Positions 7,048 to 14,831 are shown, counted from the first letter of the stretch. The stretch: DNA of 17,492 bases from Pedobacter schmidteae (GCA_945906015.1 CAMDQV010000012.1:1-17492); one strand, 5' to 3'. Made by a program: numbers and translations. Notes: generated by a model from the sequence alone, not told the origin.

Positions 7048-7983
7048 ATGAAAGCTTTACAATACCATATCCCGCTTGAATTAGATAAATCTTTCATAAT
7101 ATTTAAGGAAGAAGGCCCGTATTTCCCTTGTCCATGGCATTATCACTCTGAGTTTGAATTAGTGTTAGTCAATAAAAGTACGGGTATGCGACAAGTTGGG
7201 GATCATATCGGTTATTTTATGGAGGGCGACCTGGTATTAATGGGTCCTTCACTTCCGCATATCTGGACAAATGATCCTCAATATTTTAAGGGTAAGAAAA
7301 ATCTAACTGCCGAAGCAACTGTGATTCATTTTGTTGAAAATTTCTTAGGAACCTGTTTTTTTAACCTCCCCGAGATGGAACCTGTTAACAATCTTTTGAA
7401 ACTATCCAAACATGGAATTGTAATTAAAGGTAATACACGGAATAAAATTGCTGCTTTAATGCATGAAATGCAGGGAATGAGTGGAATTCAACGACTTGCT
7501 TCCTTATTGTCAATCTTTGATATCCTTTGTGCTAATAATGAATATGAACTTCTTGCAAGTCCGGGCTACTTAAAACAAGGGTTATTAGATTGTTCAGATA
7601 AATTTAGTAAGGTTAATGCCTACATCCTGCGAAATTTTGATCGCGATATAACCCTTAATGAGGTTGCATCTGTTGCGAATATGGCAGTCAGTACTTTTTG
7701 CAATTATTTTAAAGAACATTATAGGATTACATTTGTTGTGTATTTGAATAAGGTAAGAGTTGGCCATGCATGTAAGTTATTAGGTGAGCAGGAAGAGTAT
7801 GTAGTTGAAATTGCATATAAATGCGGGTTTAATAATCTGGCAAATTTTAATAGACAATTCAGGAAGATTAAAAATATGACACCAAGTGAATACCGGAAAA
7901 CATCAAATATCAATGTCCCTCAAGTGGGTAGTAGTGGAAAATGGGTCGTGATTTCAAATAAAACTTCAGCTGAAATGGCCTAA
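7048..7983 (+). CDS. AraC-family transcriptional regulator with N-terminal cupin domain
   Basis: The protein has 311 residues. Residues 1-100 form a cupin-like ligand-binding domain with WHYHSEFELVLV (H31, H33) and GDLVLMGPSLPHIW. A linker at 100-185 follows, then an AraC-type DNA-binding domain at about 186-285 with two helix-turn-helix units: ITLNEVASVANMAVSTFCNYF (202-221) and VVEIAYKCGFNNLANFNRQFRKIKNMTPSEYR. It probably senses a sugar or derivative in the cytosol and controls the divergent MFS-oxidoreductase unit. The repeated TTAGGTA motifs in the spacer are its likely sites and suggest self-regulation (inference). The C-terminal 25 residues extend beyond the usual domain end. A hairpin follows about 28 bp after the stop codon. 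Confidence 0.92.
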   Translation: MKALQYHIPLELDKSFIIFKEEGPYFPCPWHYHSEFELVLVNKSTGMRQVGDHIGYFMEGDLVLMGPSLPHIWTNDPQYFKGKKNLTAEATVIHFVENFLGTCFFNLPEMEPVNNLLKLSKHGIVIKGNTRNKIAALMHEMQGMSGIQRLASLLSIFDILCANNEYELLASPGYLKQGLLDCSDKFSKVNAYILRNFDRDITLNEVASVANMAVSTFCNYFKEHYRITFVVYLNKVRVGHACKLLGEQEEYVVEIAYKCGFNNLANFNRQFRKIKNMTPSEYRKTSNINVPQVGSSGKWVVISNKTSAEMA

Positions 7984-8010
7984 TGTCTAAATACACCTTT
8001 TATGTTCCGG

Positions 8011-8033
8011 TGCTTGGTGGTACCCACCAAGCA
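8011..8033 (+). terminator. Perfect 10-bp stem hairpin after the AraC-type gene
   Basis: TGCTTGGTGG at 8011-8020 pairs fully with CCACCAAGCA at 8024-8033 across a 3-nt loop, 27 bp after the regulator stop codon. The following bases are AT-rich (ATTATAATTT) but not a clean T run. It is most likely the transcription end of the regulator gene; an RNA-protecting or other role is possible. Confidence 0.6.
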
Positions 8034-8054
8034 ATTATAATTTCATTCCGCTCA

Positions 8055-8200
8055 TAGCCTCGGGGGCCTAGTTCTTTTTCTGTAGCAAAAAAGAACCAAA
8101 ATGCTACCGCTGCGCCTGCTGCTATAAAAGGTTCTGCGAGGGCTAGGTCAGTAATTACCGCACCAGTCAAGGCGGAAGAGAGGTGAACGGAGGTTCAGTA
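8055..8200. repeat. Structured GC-richer intergenic block, possible interspersed repeat
   Basis: Within the 393-bp gene-free stretch 7984-8376 this block is clearly richer in GC than its surroundings. GTTCTTTTT (8071-8079) pairs with AAAAAGAAC (8088-8096) in a 9-bp stem. An imperfect direct repeat, CGGGGGCCTAGTTC and CGAGGGCTAGGTC, lies near 8061 and 8137. GAACC and GGTTC form an inner inverted pair, and TGAAC..GTTCA follows near 8183. No convincing protein is encoded. The TTCTTTTT..AAAAAGAACCAAA form resembles palindromic intergenic repeats seen in many Bacteroidota genomes; this is from memory and unverified. The remainder of the stretch (8201-8326) is AT-rich with nothing evident. Confidence 0.4.
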
Positions 8201-8326
8201 AATGAATGATTTGCTTAAGATTGATATAAATTCTCCTGTGCCTGGATTTAGCTACCAACCTTAGATGAATAATAATTGTAAACATTGTTTTCAAAAAAAC
8301 CAAAAATTTCACGTTTAATAGTCTCA

Positions 8327-8349
8327 TTTGAGCACTTTTTATATCTTTA
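8327..8349 (+). promoter_or_regulatory. Possible Bacteroidota-type promoter of the asparaginase gene
   Basis: TATCTTTA at 8342-8349 resembles the TAnnTTTG -7 element of Bacteroidota promoters and lies 27 bp before the ATG. TTTG at 8327-8330 stands 11 bp further upstream, closer than the usual spacing of the -33 element. The same TTTG-N11-TATCTTT layout is found before the symporter gene at 9571. Confidence 0.3.
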
Positions 8350-8376
8350 CTGTTCCTAACAATAATATAATATTCC

Positions 8377-9396
8377 ATGACCAATGTTCTGATTATCTAT
8401 ACCGGGGGAACAATCGGTATGATTAATGATCCAAAATCGGGGGTACTTGTACCTTTCAATTTTGAGCAGATCACAGATCATGTTCCTGAGCTTAAGAGGC
8501 TGAAATATCAGTTTAAAGTCCATTCATTTGATCCGCTGATCGATTCTTCCAATATGAGCCCCGAGGTTTATAAAGAACTTGCTCAACTAATCAAAAAGGA
8601 ATATGATCAGTACGATGGGTTTGTTGTGCTGCACGGTTCAGACACCATGTCGTACACTGCATCGGCATTGAGTTTTATGATTGAAAATTTAGGTAAACCG
8701 GTAATTTTTACGGGTTCGCAGCTCCCTGTCAATGGAATTCGTACAGATGCCAAAGAAAATCTGATTACGGCCCTGGAAATCGCAGCAGAAAAACGGAAAG
8801 GAAAATCCATGGTTCCCGAAGTTTGTATCTATTTTGATTATAAACTGTTCAGAGCTAACCGATCTTTTAAATATAATTCAGAGAAGTTTGAAGCCTTCAG
8901 GTCACCTAACTACCCCATTCTTGCCGAAGCGGGTGTTTATCTGAAGTTCAATAAGAATGTCATCCTGAAACCAAGTGTAGAACCGGTCAAATTTCATACT
9001 AAATTGGATAGTGCGATTGGAATCTTGAAATTATATCCAGGGATTAGTCCGGCAATAGTGAAGTCTGTCCTTTCAGCAGAATGTAAGGCAGTAATCATGG
9101 AAACCTTTGGCTCAGGCAATACATCCACTCAAAAATGGTTTCTTGATCTGTTGAAGCAAGCCATAGATGGAGGTAAGCTGATCCTAAACATCTCGCAGTG
9201 CAAGGTAGGAACTGTAGAGCTTGGACGCTACGAAACCAGTAGAGAACTTCTCAAAATGGGTGTGGTAAGTGGTTTTGACATGACTTTTGAGGCTGCTGTT
9301 ACCAAGCTGATGTACCTTTTGGGTAATGTAAGAAGTAATAAAAAAATTGCTGAATACCTTGAAACTGATCTGCGCGGGGAGTTAACTGTATATTAG
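8377..9396 (+). CDS. ansA: Type I (cytosolic) L-asparaginase
   Basis: The protein has 339 residues and no signal peptide. It hydrolyses L-asparagine to aspartate and ammonia in the cytosol. The first signature is IIYTGGTIGM (residues 6-15), with Thr12 the expected nucleophile. The second is VVLHGSDTMSYTASALSF (84-100), with the Thr-Asp pair at D89/T90. FTGSQLPVNGIRTDAKENL is also typical, and length and start fit the AnsA type I family. It seems to be a single-gene unit with its own promoter, after a structured non-coding block and 174 bp ahead of the symporter operon. Nothing links it clearly to either sugar cluster. Identification is strong; a related glutaminase-asparaginase specificity cannot be excluded. 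Confidence 0.93.
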   Translation: MTNVLIIYTGGTIGMINDPKSGVLVPFNFEQITDHVPELKRLKYQFKVHSFDPLIDSSNMSPEVYKELAQLIKKEYDQYDGFVVLHGSDTMSYTASALSFMIENLGKPVIFTGSQLPVNGIRTDAKENLITALEIAAEKRKGKSMVPEVCIYFDYKLFRANRSFKYNSEKFEAFRSPNYPILAEAGVYLKFNKNVILKPSVEPVKFHTKLDSAIGILKLYPGISPAIVKSVLSAECKAVIMETFGSGNTSTQKWFLDLLKQAIDGGKLILNISQCKVGTVELGRYETSRELLKMGVVSGFDMTFEAAVTKLMYLLGNVRSNKKIAEYLETDLRGELTVY

Positions 9397-9443
9397 AAAA
9401 ACACTTAATCGTTTCTAAATAAAAACAATTTCACCCGAATGAT

Positions 9444-9466
9444 TTTGAAAATGAACGATATCTTTC
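9444..9466 (+). promoter_or_regulatory. Possible promoter of the symporter-kinase-enolase-TIM operon
   Basis: In the 174-bp spacer before the symporter gene, TTTG at 9444-9447 is followed after 11 bp by TATCTTTC at 9459-9466. TATCTTTC is close to the TAnnTTTG -7 element of Bacteroidota. The layout matches the one before the asparaginase gene. The spacing is shorter than the usual consensus, so the call is tentative. No operator-like repeat was seen here. Confidence 0.3.
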
Positions 9467-9570
9467 ATGCTATCCTTCACATTTCTTATTCTTTATTTAT
9501 TTATCACACTTTACACGGGTAAAATATTGCAAAATTTTTAATAGGTTTAGTCATTCAATCTATTAAGCAT

Positions 9571-11226
9571 ATGAAAACTCCTGATTATATAGTCTTTCTT
9601 ATTTATTTCATTATTGTAAGTACCTATGGCTGGTACGTGTACAAGAAAAAGAAGCATGAAGATTCTAAAGATTATTTTCTTGCCAAAGACTCGCTCACCT
9701 GGTGGGCAATTGGTGCATCATTGATCGCATCTAATATCTCAGCCGAACAATTCATTGGGATGAGCGGCTCCGGGTTTACCATGGGGCTTGCCATAGCGGC
9801 CTATGAATGGCTTGCGGCAATAACTCTGCTCATTGTAGCGGTATTTTTCATTCCTATCTATCTCAAGAATAAGATTTATACCATGCCTCAGTTCCTTAAA
9901 ACGAGGTATAACGATACGGTGGCTATGATCATGGCGGTATTTTGGCTGCTCTTATATGTGGTTGTCAATCTTACCTCGATACTCTTTCTTGGGGCGCTGG
10001 CAATCAGCAGTATCTCTGGGCTTGATTTTGGACTTTGTATGATTGCTCTGGCAGTATTTGCGGTGATTATTACCCTTGGTGGGATGAATGTGATTGGCTA
10101 TACCGACGTAATCCAGGTTGTGTTTTTGATACTTGGAGGATTGGTCACCACCTATCTTGCACTTGATATGGTGGCTGAGCATTATGGTTCATCTGGCGCA
10201 TTGAACGGTTTCAACCTGATGACCGAGAATTCTGCAGATCATTTTAAAATGATATTTAAGAAAGATGATCCTTATTACATGGATCTTCCAGGCCTTGCCA
10301 TATTAGTTGGCGGTATGTGGATCGTAAACCTGAACTACTGGGGTTGTAATCAATACATCACACAAAGAGCGCTTGGAGCAAATTTGCAAACAGCCAGAAG
10401 TGGAATTCTTTTTGCTGCTTTCCTGAAATTATTGATGCCTGTCATTGTTGTTTTACCTGGTATTGCAGCCTTTGTTCTTTATAAAGAAGGCGTTTTTACT
10501 ACTGAAATGACATTGAATGGTGAAGTAGTTGGCGATCGTGCCTACCCGGTGCTATTAAACCTGCTTCCTGTGGGATTAAAAGGGCTTTCTTTCGCTGCAT
10601 TGACAGCCGCTGTGGTGGCATCGCTTGCGGGTAAAGCAAATAGTATTGCTACCATTTTTACACTTGATATCTATAAGAAAAAAATCAATCCTTCTGCTGG
10701 AGAGCAAAAGCAAGTTCAGGTAGGACGCTGGGTTATTGTGATCTCTATGATCATGGCAGTGGCCATTGCCCCCTACCTTGGAATTGATAAAAAAGGCGGA
10801 TTCCAGTACATTCAGGAATATACCGGATTTGTTTCTCCCGGAATTTTTGCTATGTTCATTTTAGGTTTTTTCTGGAAAAAAACCACTTCCAATGCAGCAC
10901 TTTTTGCAACTATCGGAGGTTTTATTTTATCGGTATTGTTTAAGATATCACCTAATTATTTAGATCTGGAATTCCTTTATGCTTCAGGCTACGCAATTCC
11001 TAATGCTCAAGGGGTCTTCGAAATTCCTTTCATTGACCGTATGGGTTTTGTTTTTGTAATCTGTGTGGTCTTTATGTACATTATTAGCATGTACGAAAAC
11101 AGGAATGGAGTAATAACAGAAGGACTGGAAATTGATAAGAGTATGTTCCGCCCTACAGCAGCATTTACAGTTGGAGCATTGATCGTGATTGGCTTTGTTG
11201 TAGCCATTTACGCTATTTATTGGTAA
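9571..11226 (+). CDS. vSGLT-like Na+/sugar symporter (solute:sodium symporter family)
   Basis: The protein has 551 residues and about 14 hydrophobic segments, in the inner membrane. It matches the Na+/galactose symporter of Vibrio closely in key stretches: ASNISAEQFIGMSGSGF (residues 53-69), AAYEW (E79), TMPQFL, VNLTSILFLG, YTDVIQVVFLILGG and VNLNYWGCNQYITQR. From memory of vSGLT, the sugar-binding Gln69, Glu88, Asn260 and Lys294 and the gating Tyr263 have counterparts here at Q60, E79, N253, K286 and Y256. This supports a hexose-like sugar or polyol as cargo. It is the first gene of a compact + strand operon; the kinase gene starts 7 bp after its stop. Family is certain; the substrate is inferred. 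Confidence 0.92.
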   Translation: MKTPDYIVFLIYFIIVSTYGWYVYKKKKHEDSKDYFLAKDSLTWWAIGASLIASNISAEQFIGMSGSGFTMGLAIAAYEWLAAITLLIVAVFFIPIYLKNKIYTMPQFLKTRYNDTVAMIMAVFWLLLYVVVNLTSILFLGALAISSISGLDFGLCMIALAVFAVIITLGGMNVIGYTDVIQVVFLILGGLVTTYLALDMVAEHYGSSGALNGFNLMTENSADHFKMIFKKDDPYYMDLPGLAILVGGMWIVNLNYWGCNQYITQRALGANLQTARSGILFAAFLKLLMPVIVVLPGIAAFVLYKEGVFTTEMTLNGEVVGDRAYPVLLNLLPVGLKGLSFAALTAAVVASLAGKANSIATIFTLDIYKKKINPSAGEQKQVQVGRWVIVISMIMAVAIAPYLGIDKKGGFQYIQEYTGFVSPGIFAMFILGFFWKKTTSNAALFATIGGFILSVLFKISPNYLDLEFLYASGYAIPNAQGVFEIPFIDRMGFVFVICVVFMYIISMYENRNGVITEGLEIDKSMFRPTAAFTVGALIVIGFVVAIYAIYW

Positions 11227-11233
11227 TAATCTT

Positions 11234-12226
11234 ATGATTCTTGACACCATTGAACAGGTAAAGATATACCTGAACCAAGAAGGACTTGTAAGTCCGGAAG
11301 TCAGTGTCCATGTTGAATATTTATCGGGCGGGGTGTCCTGCCGGGTTTGGAAGATCGTACAAAATAATCATCGCTGGGTAATCAAGCAGGCCCTTGAAAA
11401 ACTAGATGTTCAAGCAGATTGGTTTTCAGATGTAGAGCGAATTCACAGGGAACATCGGGTGATGAAGCAGATCGAATTCATTGTTCCTGATTCAAATGTT
11501 CCCAAGGTATTGCATGTTGATTATACCAATCATGTGTATATGATGACCTGCGCCGAAGAGGGTGTTGAAACCTGGAAGGATCTGTTGATGCACGGAGTTT
11601 TTAATGTCAGTACTGCAAAAAGTGCAGCTAGTATATTGAGCCAGATCCATTCGCAGAGTTATAAAATTGATGAGAAACAAAAAATAGAATTTAGCGATCA
11701 GAAATATTTTAATCAGCTTAGAATTGACCCTTTTCATCGCTTCTTGATTCAAAAATATCCAGAACTTACAGCAAACATCACTAAACTAATTGATGAGCTC
11801 AGCCTGCAAAGAACCTGTTTGGTACATGGTGATTTCTCACCCAAAAACATGTTGGTTCAAAAGAATGGCGAAATTGTACTGATCGATTTTGAAGTGGCGC
11901 ATTGGGGAAATCCGGTGTTTGATCTGGCCTATTGTCTTGGGCACTTGATGCTTAAAGCCTGGCATCTTAAAAAATATGAAGAGCTTTTAAGTTTGATTAG
12001 CACTTTTCTTGATTCGTATAAAGGGATGGTTTTTAATCTTTTGCCACATCTGGGGCTGATGTTGCTCGCCAGAATGGATGGTAAATCGCCGGTAAATTAT
12101 ATTCAGGATGAGAGTTTGAAGCAGATCATCCGTTTGGTAGCCATAAACTGGATCACAAATACATCAGCTGAACCCAATGTTTTGGAGGCTATTGAACAGC
12201 AATTTCAATCCATTTCTAAAGTATAA
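11234..12226 (+). CDS. APH/choline-kinase-fold phosphotransferase (small-molecule kinase)
   Basis: The protein has 330 residues and no signal peptide, so it is cytosolic. The N-lobe has the Gly-containing loop YLSGGVSCRVWKI and a Lys in WVIKQAL (K51), with E73 in a following helix. The catalytic loop is CLVHGDFSPKNMLV (H198, D200, N205) and the metal-binding motif is LIDFEVAHWGNPVFDLA (D218, E220). The HGD....N and DFE motifs with GNPVFDLAY resemble 5-methylthioribose kinase, fructosamine kinase and related small-molecule kinases more than drug-resistance enzymes. It begins 7 bp after the symporter gene, so the likely job is to phosphorylate the imported compound for the enolase-like enzyme encoded next. 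All key catalytic residues are present. The substrate is unknown; antibiotic resistance is unlikely. Confidence 0.85.
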   Translation: MILDTIEQVKIYLNQEGLVSPEVSVHVEYLSGGVSCRVWKIVQNNHRWVIKQALEKLDVQADWFSDVERIHREHRVMKQIEFIVPDSNVPKVLHVDYTNHVYMMTCAEEGVETWKDLLMHGVFNVSTAKSAASILSQIHSQSYKIDEKQKIEFSDQKYFNQLRIDPFHRFLIQKYPELTANITKLIDELSLQRTCLVHGDFSPKNMLVQKNGEIVLIDFEVAHWGNPVFDLAYCLGHLMLKAWHLKKYEELLSLISTFLDSYKGMVFNLLPHLGLMLLARMDGKSPVNYIQDESLKQIIRLVAINWITNTSAEPNVLEAIEQQFQSISKV

Positions 12227-12271
12227 TTTTAATGAATAAGGAATCTTCAAGGGTTCAGGAATATAAAAAGC

Positions 12272-13564
12272 ATGTCTAAAATTAAAGATCTAAGAGCAAG
12301 AGAAATATTTGATTCACGCGGTAATCCTACGGTAGAGTTGGATGTTATTCTGGAATCTGGGATATCAGGTAGGATGATGGTTCCGTCGGGTGCTTCAACC
12401 GGACAGTTTGAGGCGTTTGAATTGCGCGATGGTGGAAGTAGGCACAGAGGCAAAGGAGTAACAAAGGCAGTTGAAAATGCCAATACCATCATCAGATCAG
12501 CGCTTATCGGGCAAGATATTGAAGATCAGGCACATCTGGATAATCTGATGATTGCCCTGGATGGCACTCCTGAAAAATCGAATTTGGGCGCCAATGCACT
12601 ATTAGGCGCCTCTTTTGCCTGCGTCCATGCCGCTGCCAATGAGGCCGGTCTGCCATTATTCAGGCATCTGGCCAAAAATTATCTCCCTGTAGGAGAGGCG
12701 CTTTCTATTCCAGTTCCCATGGTTAACATCATCAGCGGTGGATTGCATGCCGGTAAAAATATCGATCTGCAGGATTTTTTAATTATTCCGGTATCACCAA
12801 CCTCCTACCCAGAAGCGTTAGAAATGATCTATAATGTGTATTGGAAAACCAGAGAAGTACTGATTAAAAAAGGACATAATGCCTACCTGCTGGCCGATGA
12901 AGGCGGTTTTGGGCCACAGCTTTCATCAAATGAAGAAGCGCTGGAGGTTTTGTCGGAAGTATTCCATCAATGTGGCTATAAACCCCATACTGATGTGGCC
13001 ATTGCTCTGGATGTTGCCTCTTCTCATTTTTATGATCCCAAAAATAATAGCTACCGACTTAATTCCGAGGACCGCTCGTTGAGCTCCCTAGAAATGATTG
13101 ATATGCTTGAAAAATGGACAAAAGAGCACCCAGTTATTTCTATTGAGGATGGTCTGGCAGAGAATGATTGGGAAGGATGGACGGCATTGACACAAAGGCT
13201 GGGTAAACATATACAGTTGATTGGAGACGATTTGTTCACAACTAATCCTGGCCGTTTACAAAAAGGATTTGATCTGAAGGCGGGCAATTCAATTCTTGTA
13301 AAAATGAATCAGATAGGTACACTGACCGAAACCGTATTTACCTTGAACATGGCTAAGAATGCGGGTTTTAAAACAATTGTATCTGCCAGATCAGGCGAAA
13401 CCGAGGATGCTACGCTTTCTGATCTTGCGGTTGGGCTGAATGGTGGACAAATAAAGATCGGATCGGTAGCAGGATCTTCCAGACTTGCCAAGTATAACCA
13501 GCTCCTCAGGATCAATGAACAGCTTGGAGGAAAATACATAGGCAGTTCTGTTTTTGATTTTTAA
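12272..13564 (+). CDS. Enolase paralogue with altered active site
   Basis: The protein has 430 residues, full enolase length and clearly of the enolase family: EIFDSRGNPTVE near the start, SGASTG (39-44), ADEGGF (E210), metal ligands D247, E292 and D319, the base K344 in ILVKMNQIGTLTET, R373/S374 and K395 in GGQIKIG. Two normally invariant positions differ. The SHRSGETED motif is SARSGETED, so the His equivalent to yeast H373 (E. coli H369) is Ala372, encoded GCC. The QEF Glu (yeast E168, E. coli E167) is Asp168. SRSDR near the end is also changed to AGSSR. It follows a kinase gene by 45 bp in a sugar-uptake operon, not a glycolytic locus. I infer a specialised elimination on another phosphorylated hydroxy compound. 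Ordinary 2-phosphoglycerate dehydratase activity, perhaps reduced, remains possible. Confidence 0.88.
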   Translation: MSKIKDLRAREIFDSRGNPTVELDVILESGISGRMMVPSGASTGQFEAFELRDGGSRHRGKGVTKAVENANTIIRSALIGQDIEDQAHLDNLMIALDGTPEKSNLGANALLGASFACVHAAANEAGLPLFRHLAKNYLPVGEALSIPVPMVNIISGGLHAGKNIDLQDFLIIPVSPTSYPEALEMIYNVYWKTREVLIKKGHNAYLLADEGGFGPQLSSNEEALEVLSEVFHQCGYKPHTDVAIALDVASSHFYDPKNNSYRLNSEDRSLSSLEMIDMLEKWTKEHPVISIEDGLAENDWEGWTALTQRLGKHIQLIGDDLFTTNPGRLQKGFDLKAGNSILVKMNQIGTLTETVFTLNMAKNAGFKTIVSARSGETEDATLSDLAVGLNGGQIKIGSVAGSSRLAKYNQLLRINEQLGGKYIGSSVFDF

Positions 13565-13589
13565 TAATAAATAATTAATTTACCTTAAT

Positions 13590-14540
13590 ATGGAACGTAG
13601 AAAATTTATTACCCTAGGAGCGGCTGCCGGTATTGCTGCTGCTGCTTTACCCGCAATTGTACATGCCGAAATTCCAGCAATTGATAAAAAGGAGAAAAGG
13701 TATCAAAAAGGAATTAGTCCTTGGCCAGTTTGCCTGGATACCGCCACCATCAGGCCTGCTTCATTAAAAGATAAGGTTAAAATTGCTGCCAAAGCTGGTT
13801 TTGACGCTATTGAACCTTGGGATAGTGAATTGCAGAAGTTTGAAGCAGAGGGCGGTAATCTAAAAGATCTGGGAAAAGAAATTAAAGATCTGGGTCTGTT
13901 TGTTCCCAGTGTGATTGGGCTTTGGAATGCTTTGCCTCCTACCAAAGAGTTATGGGATGCTTCTCTTAAAGATACCCGTAACCGGATGCGTATGGCGGCT
14001 GCTATTGGATCAGAGCATATCCAAACCATACCCAATACAATAGGTGAAAACTACAGTCAGAAGTGGGTTGCAGATCGTTACAGAGACATCTTAGAAATAG
14101 GGATAAACGAATTTAATATTCTCCCTGCGCTGGTATTTGTTAAATACTTTCCTGTTAAAACGTTAGGGCAGGCTACTGGTATAGCCATGGATGCTAATCA
14201 TCCGCGTGCTATGATCATTCCCGATGTTTATCACATGTATATTAGTGAGGGCGGTTTTGAAGCAATCAAAATGCTAAGAGGAGATTCAATTGCTATTTTT
14301 CAGTTCAACGATGCTCCGGCTTCGCCTGCTTTGGCACAGCTTAAAGATGAGCATCGGGTTTACCCAGGCGATGGCATTTTGCCATTGGAACAGATTTTTA
14401 AAGACCTTAAGGGGACTGGTTTCAAAGGATGTATTTCATTAGAAATGTATAATCCGGTGTACTGGAAAGGCGACCTGCAAAATGTAGCCGAAACCGGCCT
14501 TAGAAAAACACTGGAAGTTTTGAAGAAAGCTGGGGTTTAA
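13590..14540 (+). CDS. Exported xylose-isomerase-like TIM-barrel protein (sugar isomerase/epimerase family)
   Basis: The protein has 316 residues. The N-terminus, MERRKFITLG followed by an Ala-rich stretch ending in AIVHA, is a Tat-type signal with cleavage near residue 26. The rest is a TIM barrel of the AP_endonuc_2/hydroxypyruvate-isomerase-like family. Probable metal ligands are E75 in GFDAIEPW, D212 and H215 in IIPDVYHMY, and E285 in ISLEMYNP; FQFNDAP and DEHRVYPGDGILPLEQIF are also typical. The ligand Glu usually found on a middle strand (about residues 178-186) is not visible; that stretch reads LPALVFVKYF. It lies 25 bp after the enolase-like gene and should be co-transcribed. It probably isomerises or epimerises a sugar outside the cytosol before uptake (inference). 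Such proteins also occur beside DUF1080 and Gfo/Idh/MocA genes in 3-keto-sugar loci. Confidence 0.85.
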   Translation: MERRKFITLGAAAGIAAAALPAIVHAEIPAIDKKEKRYQKGISPWPVCLDTATIRPASLKDKVKIAAKAGFDAIEPWDSELQKFEAEGGNLKDLGKEIKDLGLFVPSVIGLWNALPPTKELWDASLKDTRNRMRMAAAIGSEHIQTIPNTIGENYSQKWVADRYRDILEIGINEFNILPALVFVKYFPVKTLGQATGIAMDANHPRAMIIPDVYHMYISEGGFEAIKMLRGDSIAIFQFNDAPASPALAQLKDEHRVYPGDGILPLEQIFKDLKGTGFKGCISLEMYNPVYWKGDLQNVAETGLRKTLEVLKKAGV

Positions 14541-14557
14541 GAGACAGGTTCAAAAAA

Positions 14558-14586
14558 CCGGATAGTAAATCCAATTTTTTATCCGG
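14558..14586 (+). terminator. Possible hairpin after the TIM-barrel gene
   Basis: CCGGATA (14558-14564) and TATCCGG (14580-14586) form a 7-bp stem with a 15-nt loop ending in a T run, 17 bp after the stop of the last operon gene. The T run is inside the loop and not after the stem, so the case for termination is modest. Confidence 0.3.
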
Positions 14587-14774
14587 CATGCTGTCGTCCG
14601 CTGGCCCAAAGTGCTCCATTGGAGAGTGGGTAAGGGGGGTAGTTTTTAGCAATCAATTAATTGCAGACTGTCCTATATCAGAACAATACAAGGGTATTAA
14701 TTTATGGATGTCAAATTTACCATTCCTGTGCAATGTATTTGCACTGGATAGCTGTAATTTGTGTTTAAAAAGCA
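14587..14774. other. Gene-free stretch with a decayed palindrome
   Basis: Together with the hairpins on either side this makes up a 291-bp gap between converging operons. CTCCATTGGAG at 14614-14624, followed by a G-rich run at 14627-14639, resembles the CTCC-TTTGGAG intergenic palindromes common in Bacteroidota, but it is degenerate. GTGCAA..TTGCAC at 14728-14744 is a small stem. The only open frame is short and carries no recognisable domain, so no gene is called. Confidence 0.3.
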
Positions 14775-14813
14775 AGGCCCGGGTTTAAGACAGTAAATCT
14801 TTAACCCGGGCCT
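14775..14813. terminator. Strong bidirectional terminator between converging operons
   Basis: AGGCCCGGGTT (14775-14785) pairs perfectly with AACCCGGGCCT (14803-14813). After one mismatch the stem continues for 4 bp, with a 7-nt loop. On the - strand the hairpin lies 18 bp past the RidA-like stop codon and is followed by TTGCTTTTT, a good intrinsic terminator for that operon. On the + strand the following bases are AT-rich, so it may also stop read-through from the TIM-barrel gene. Confidence 0.85.
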
Positions 14814-14831
14814 CTTATATAGTATTAATTT

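Noticed and set aside
8148..8384. Minus-strand open frame of 78 codons before the asparaginase gene
   Set aside because: It overlaps the asparaginase start and its likely promoter, and the predicted protein has an unnatural basic composition with no known fold.
11234..12226. Aminoglycoside resistance gene
   Set aside because: The fold is shared, but the sequence pattern and operon position fit a metabolic kinase.
12272..13564. Housekeeping glycolytic enolase (eno)
   Set aside because: The active-site changes and the sugar-uptake operon context argue for a specialised paralogue; a canonical copy is expected elsewhere.
14728..14744. GTGCAA/TTGCAC stem as an operator
   Set aside because: It lies between two 3' ends, where no promoter is expected, and is short enough to be chance.
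14588..14788. Short + strand open frame of 66 codons between the converging operons
   Set aside because: It has no recognisable domain or ribosome-binding site and runs into the strong terminator hairpin.
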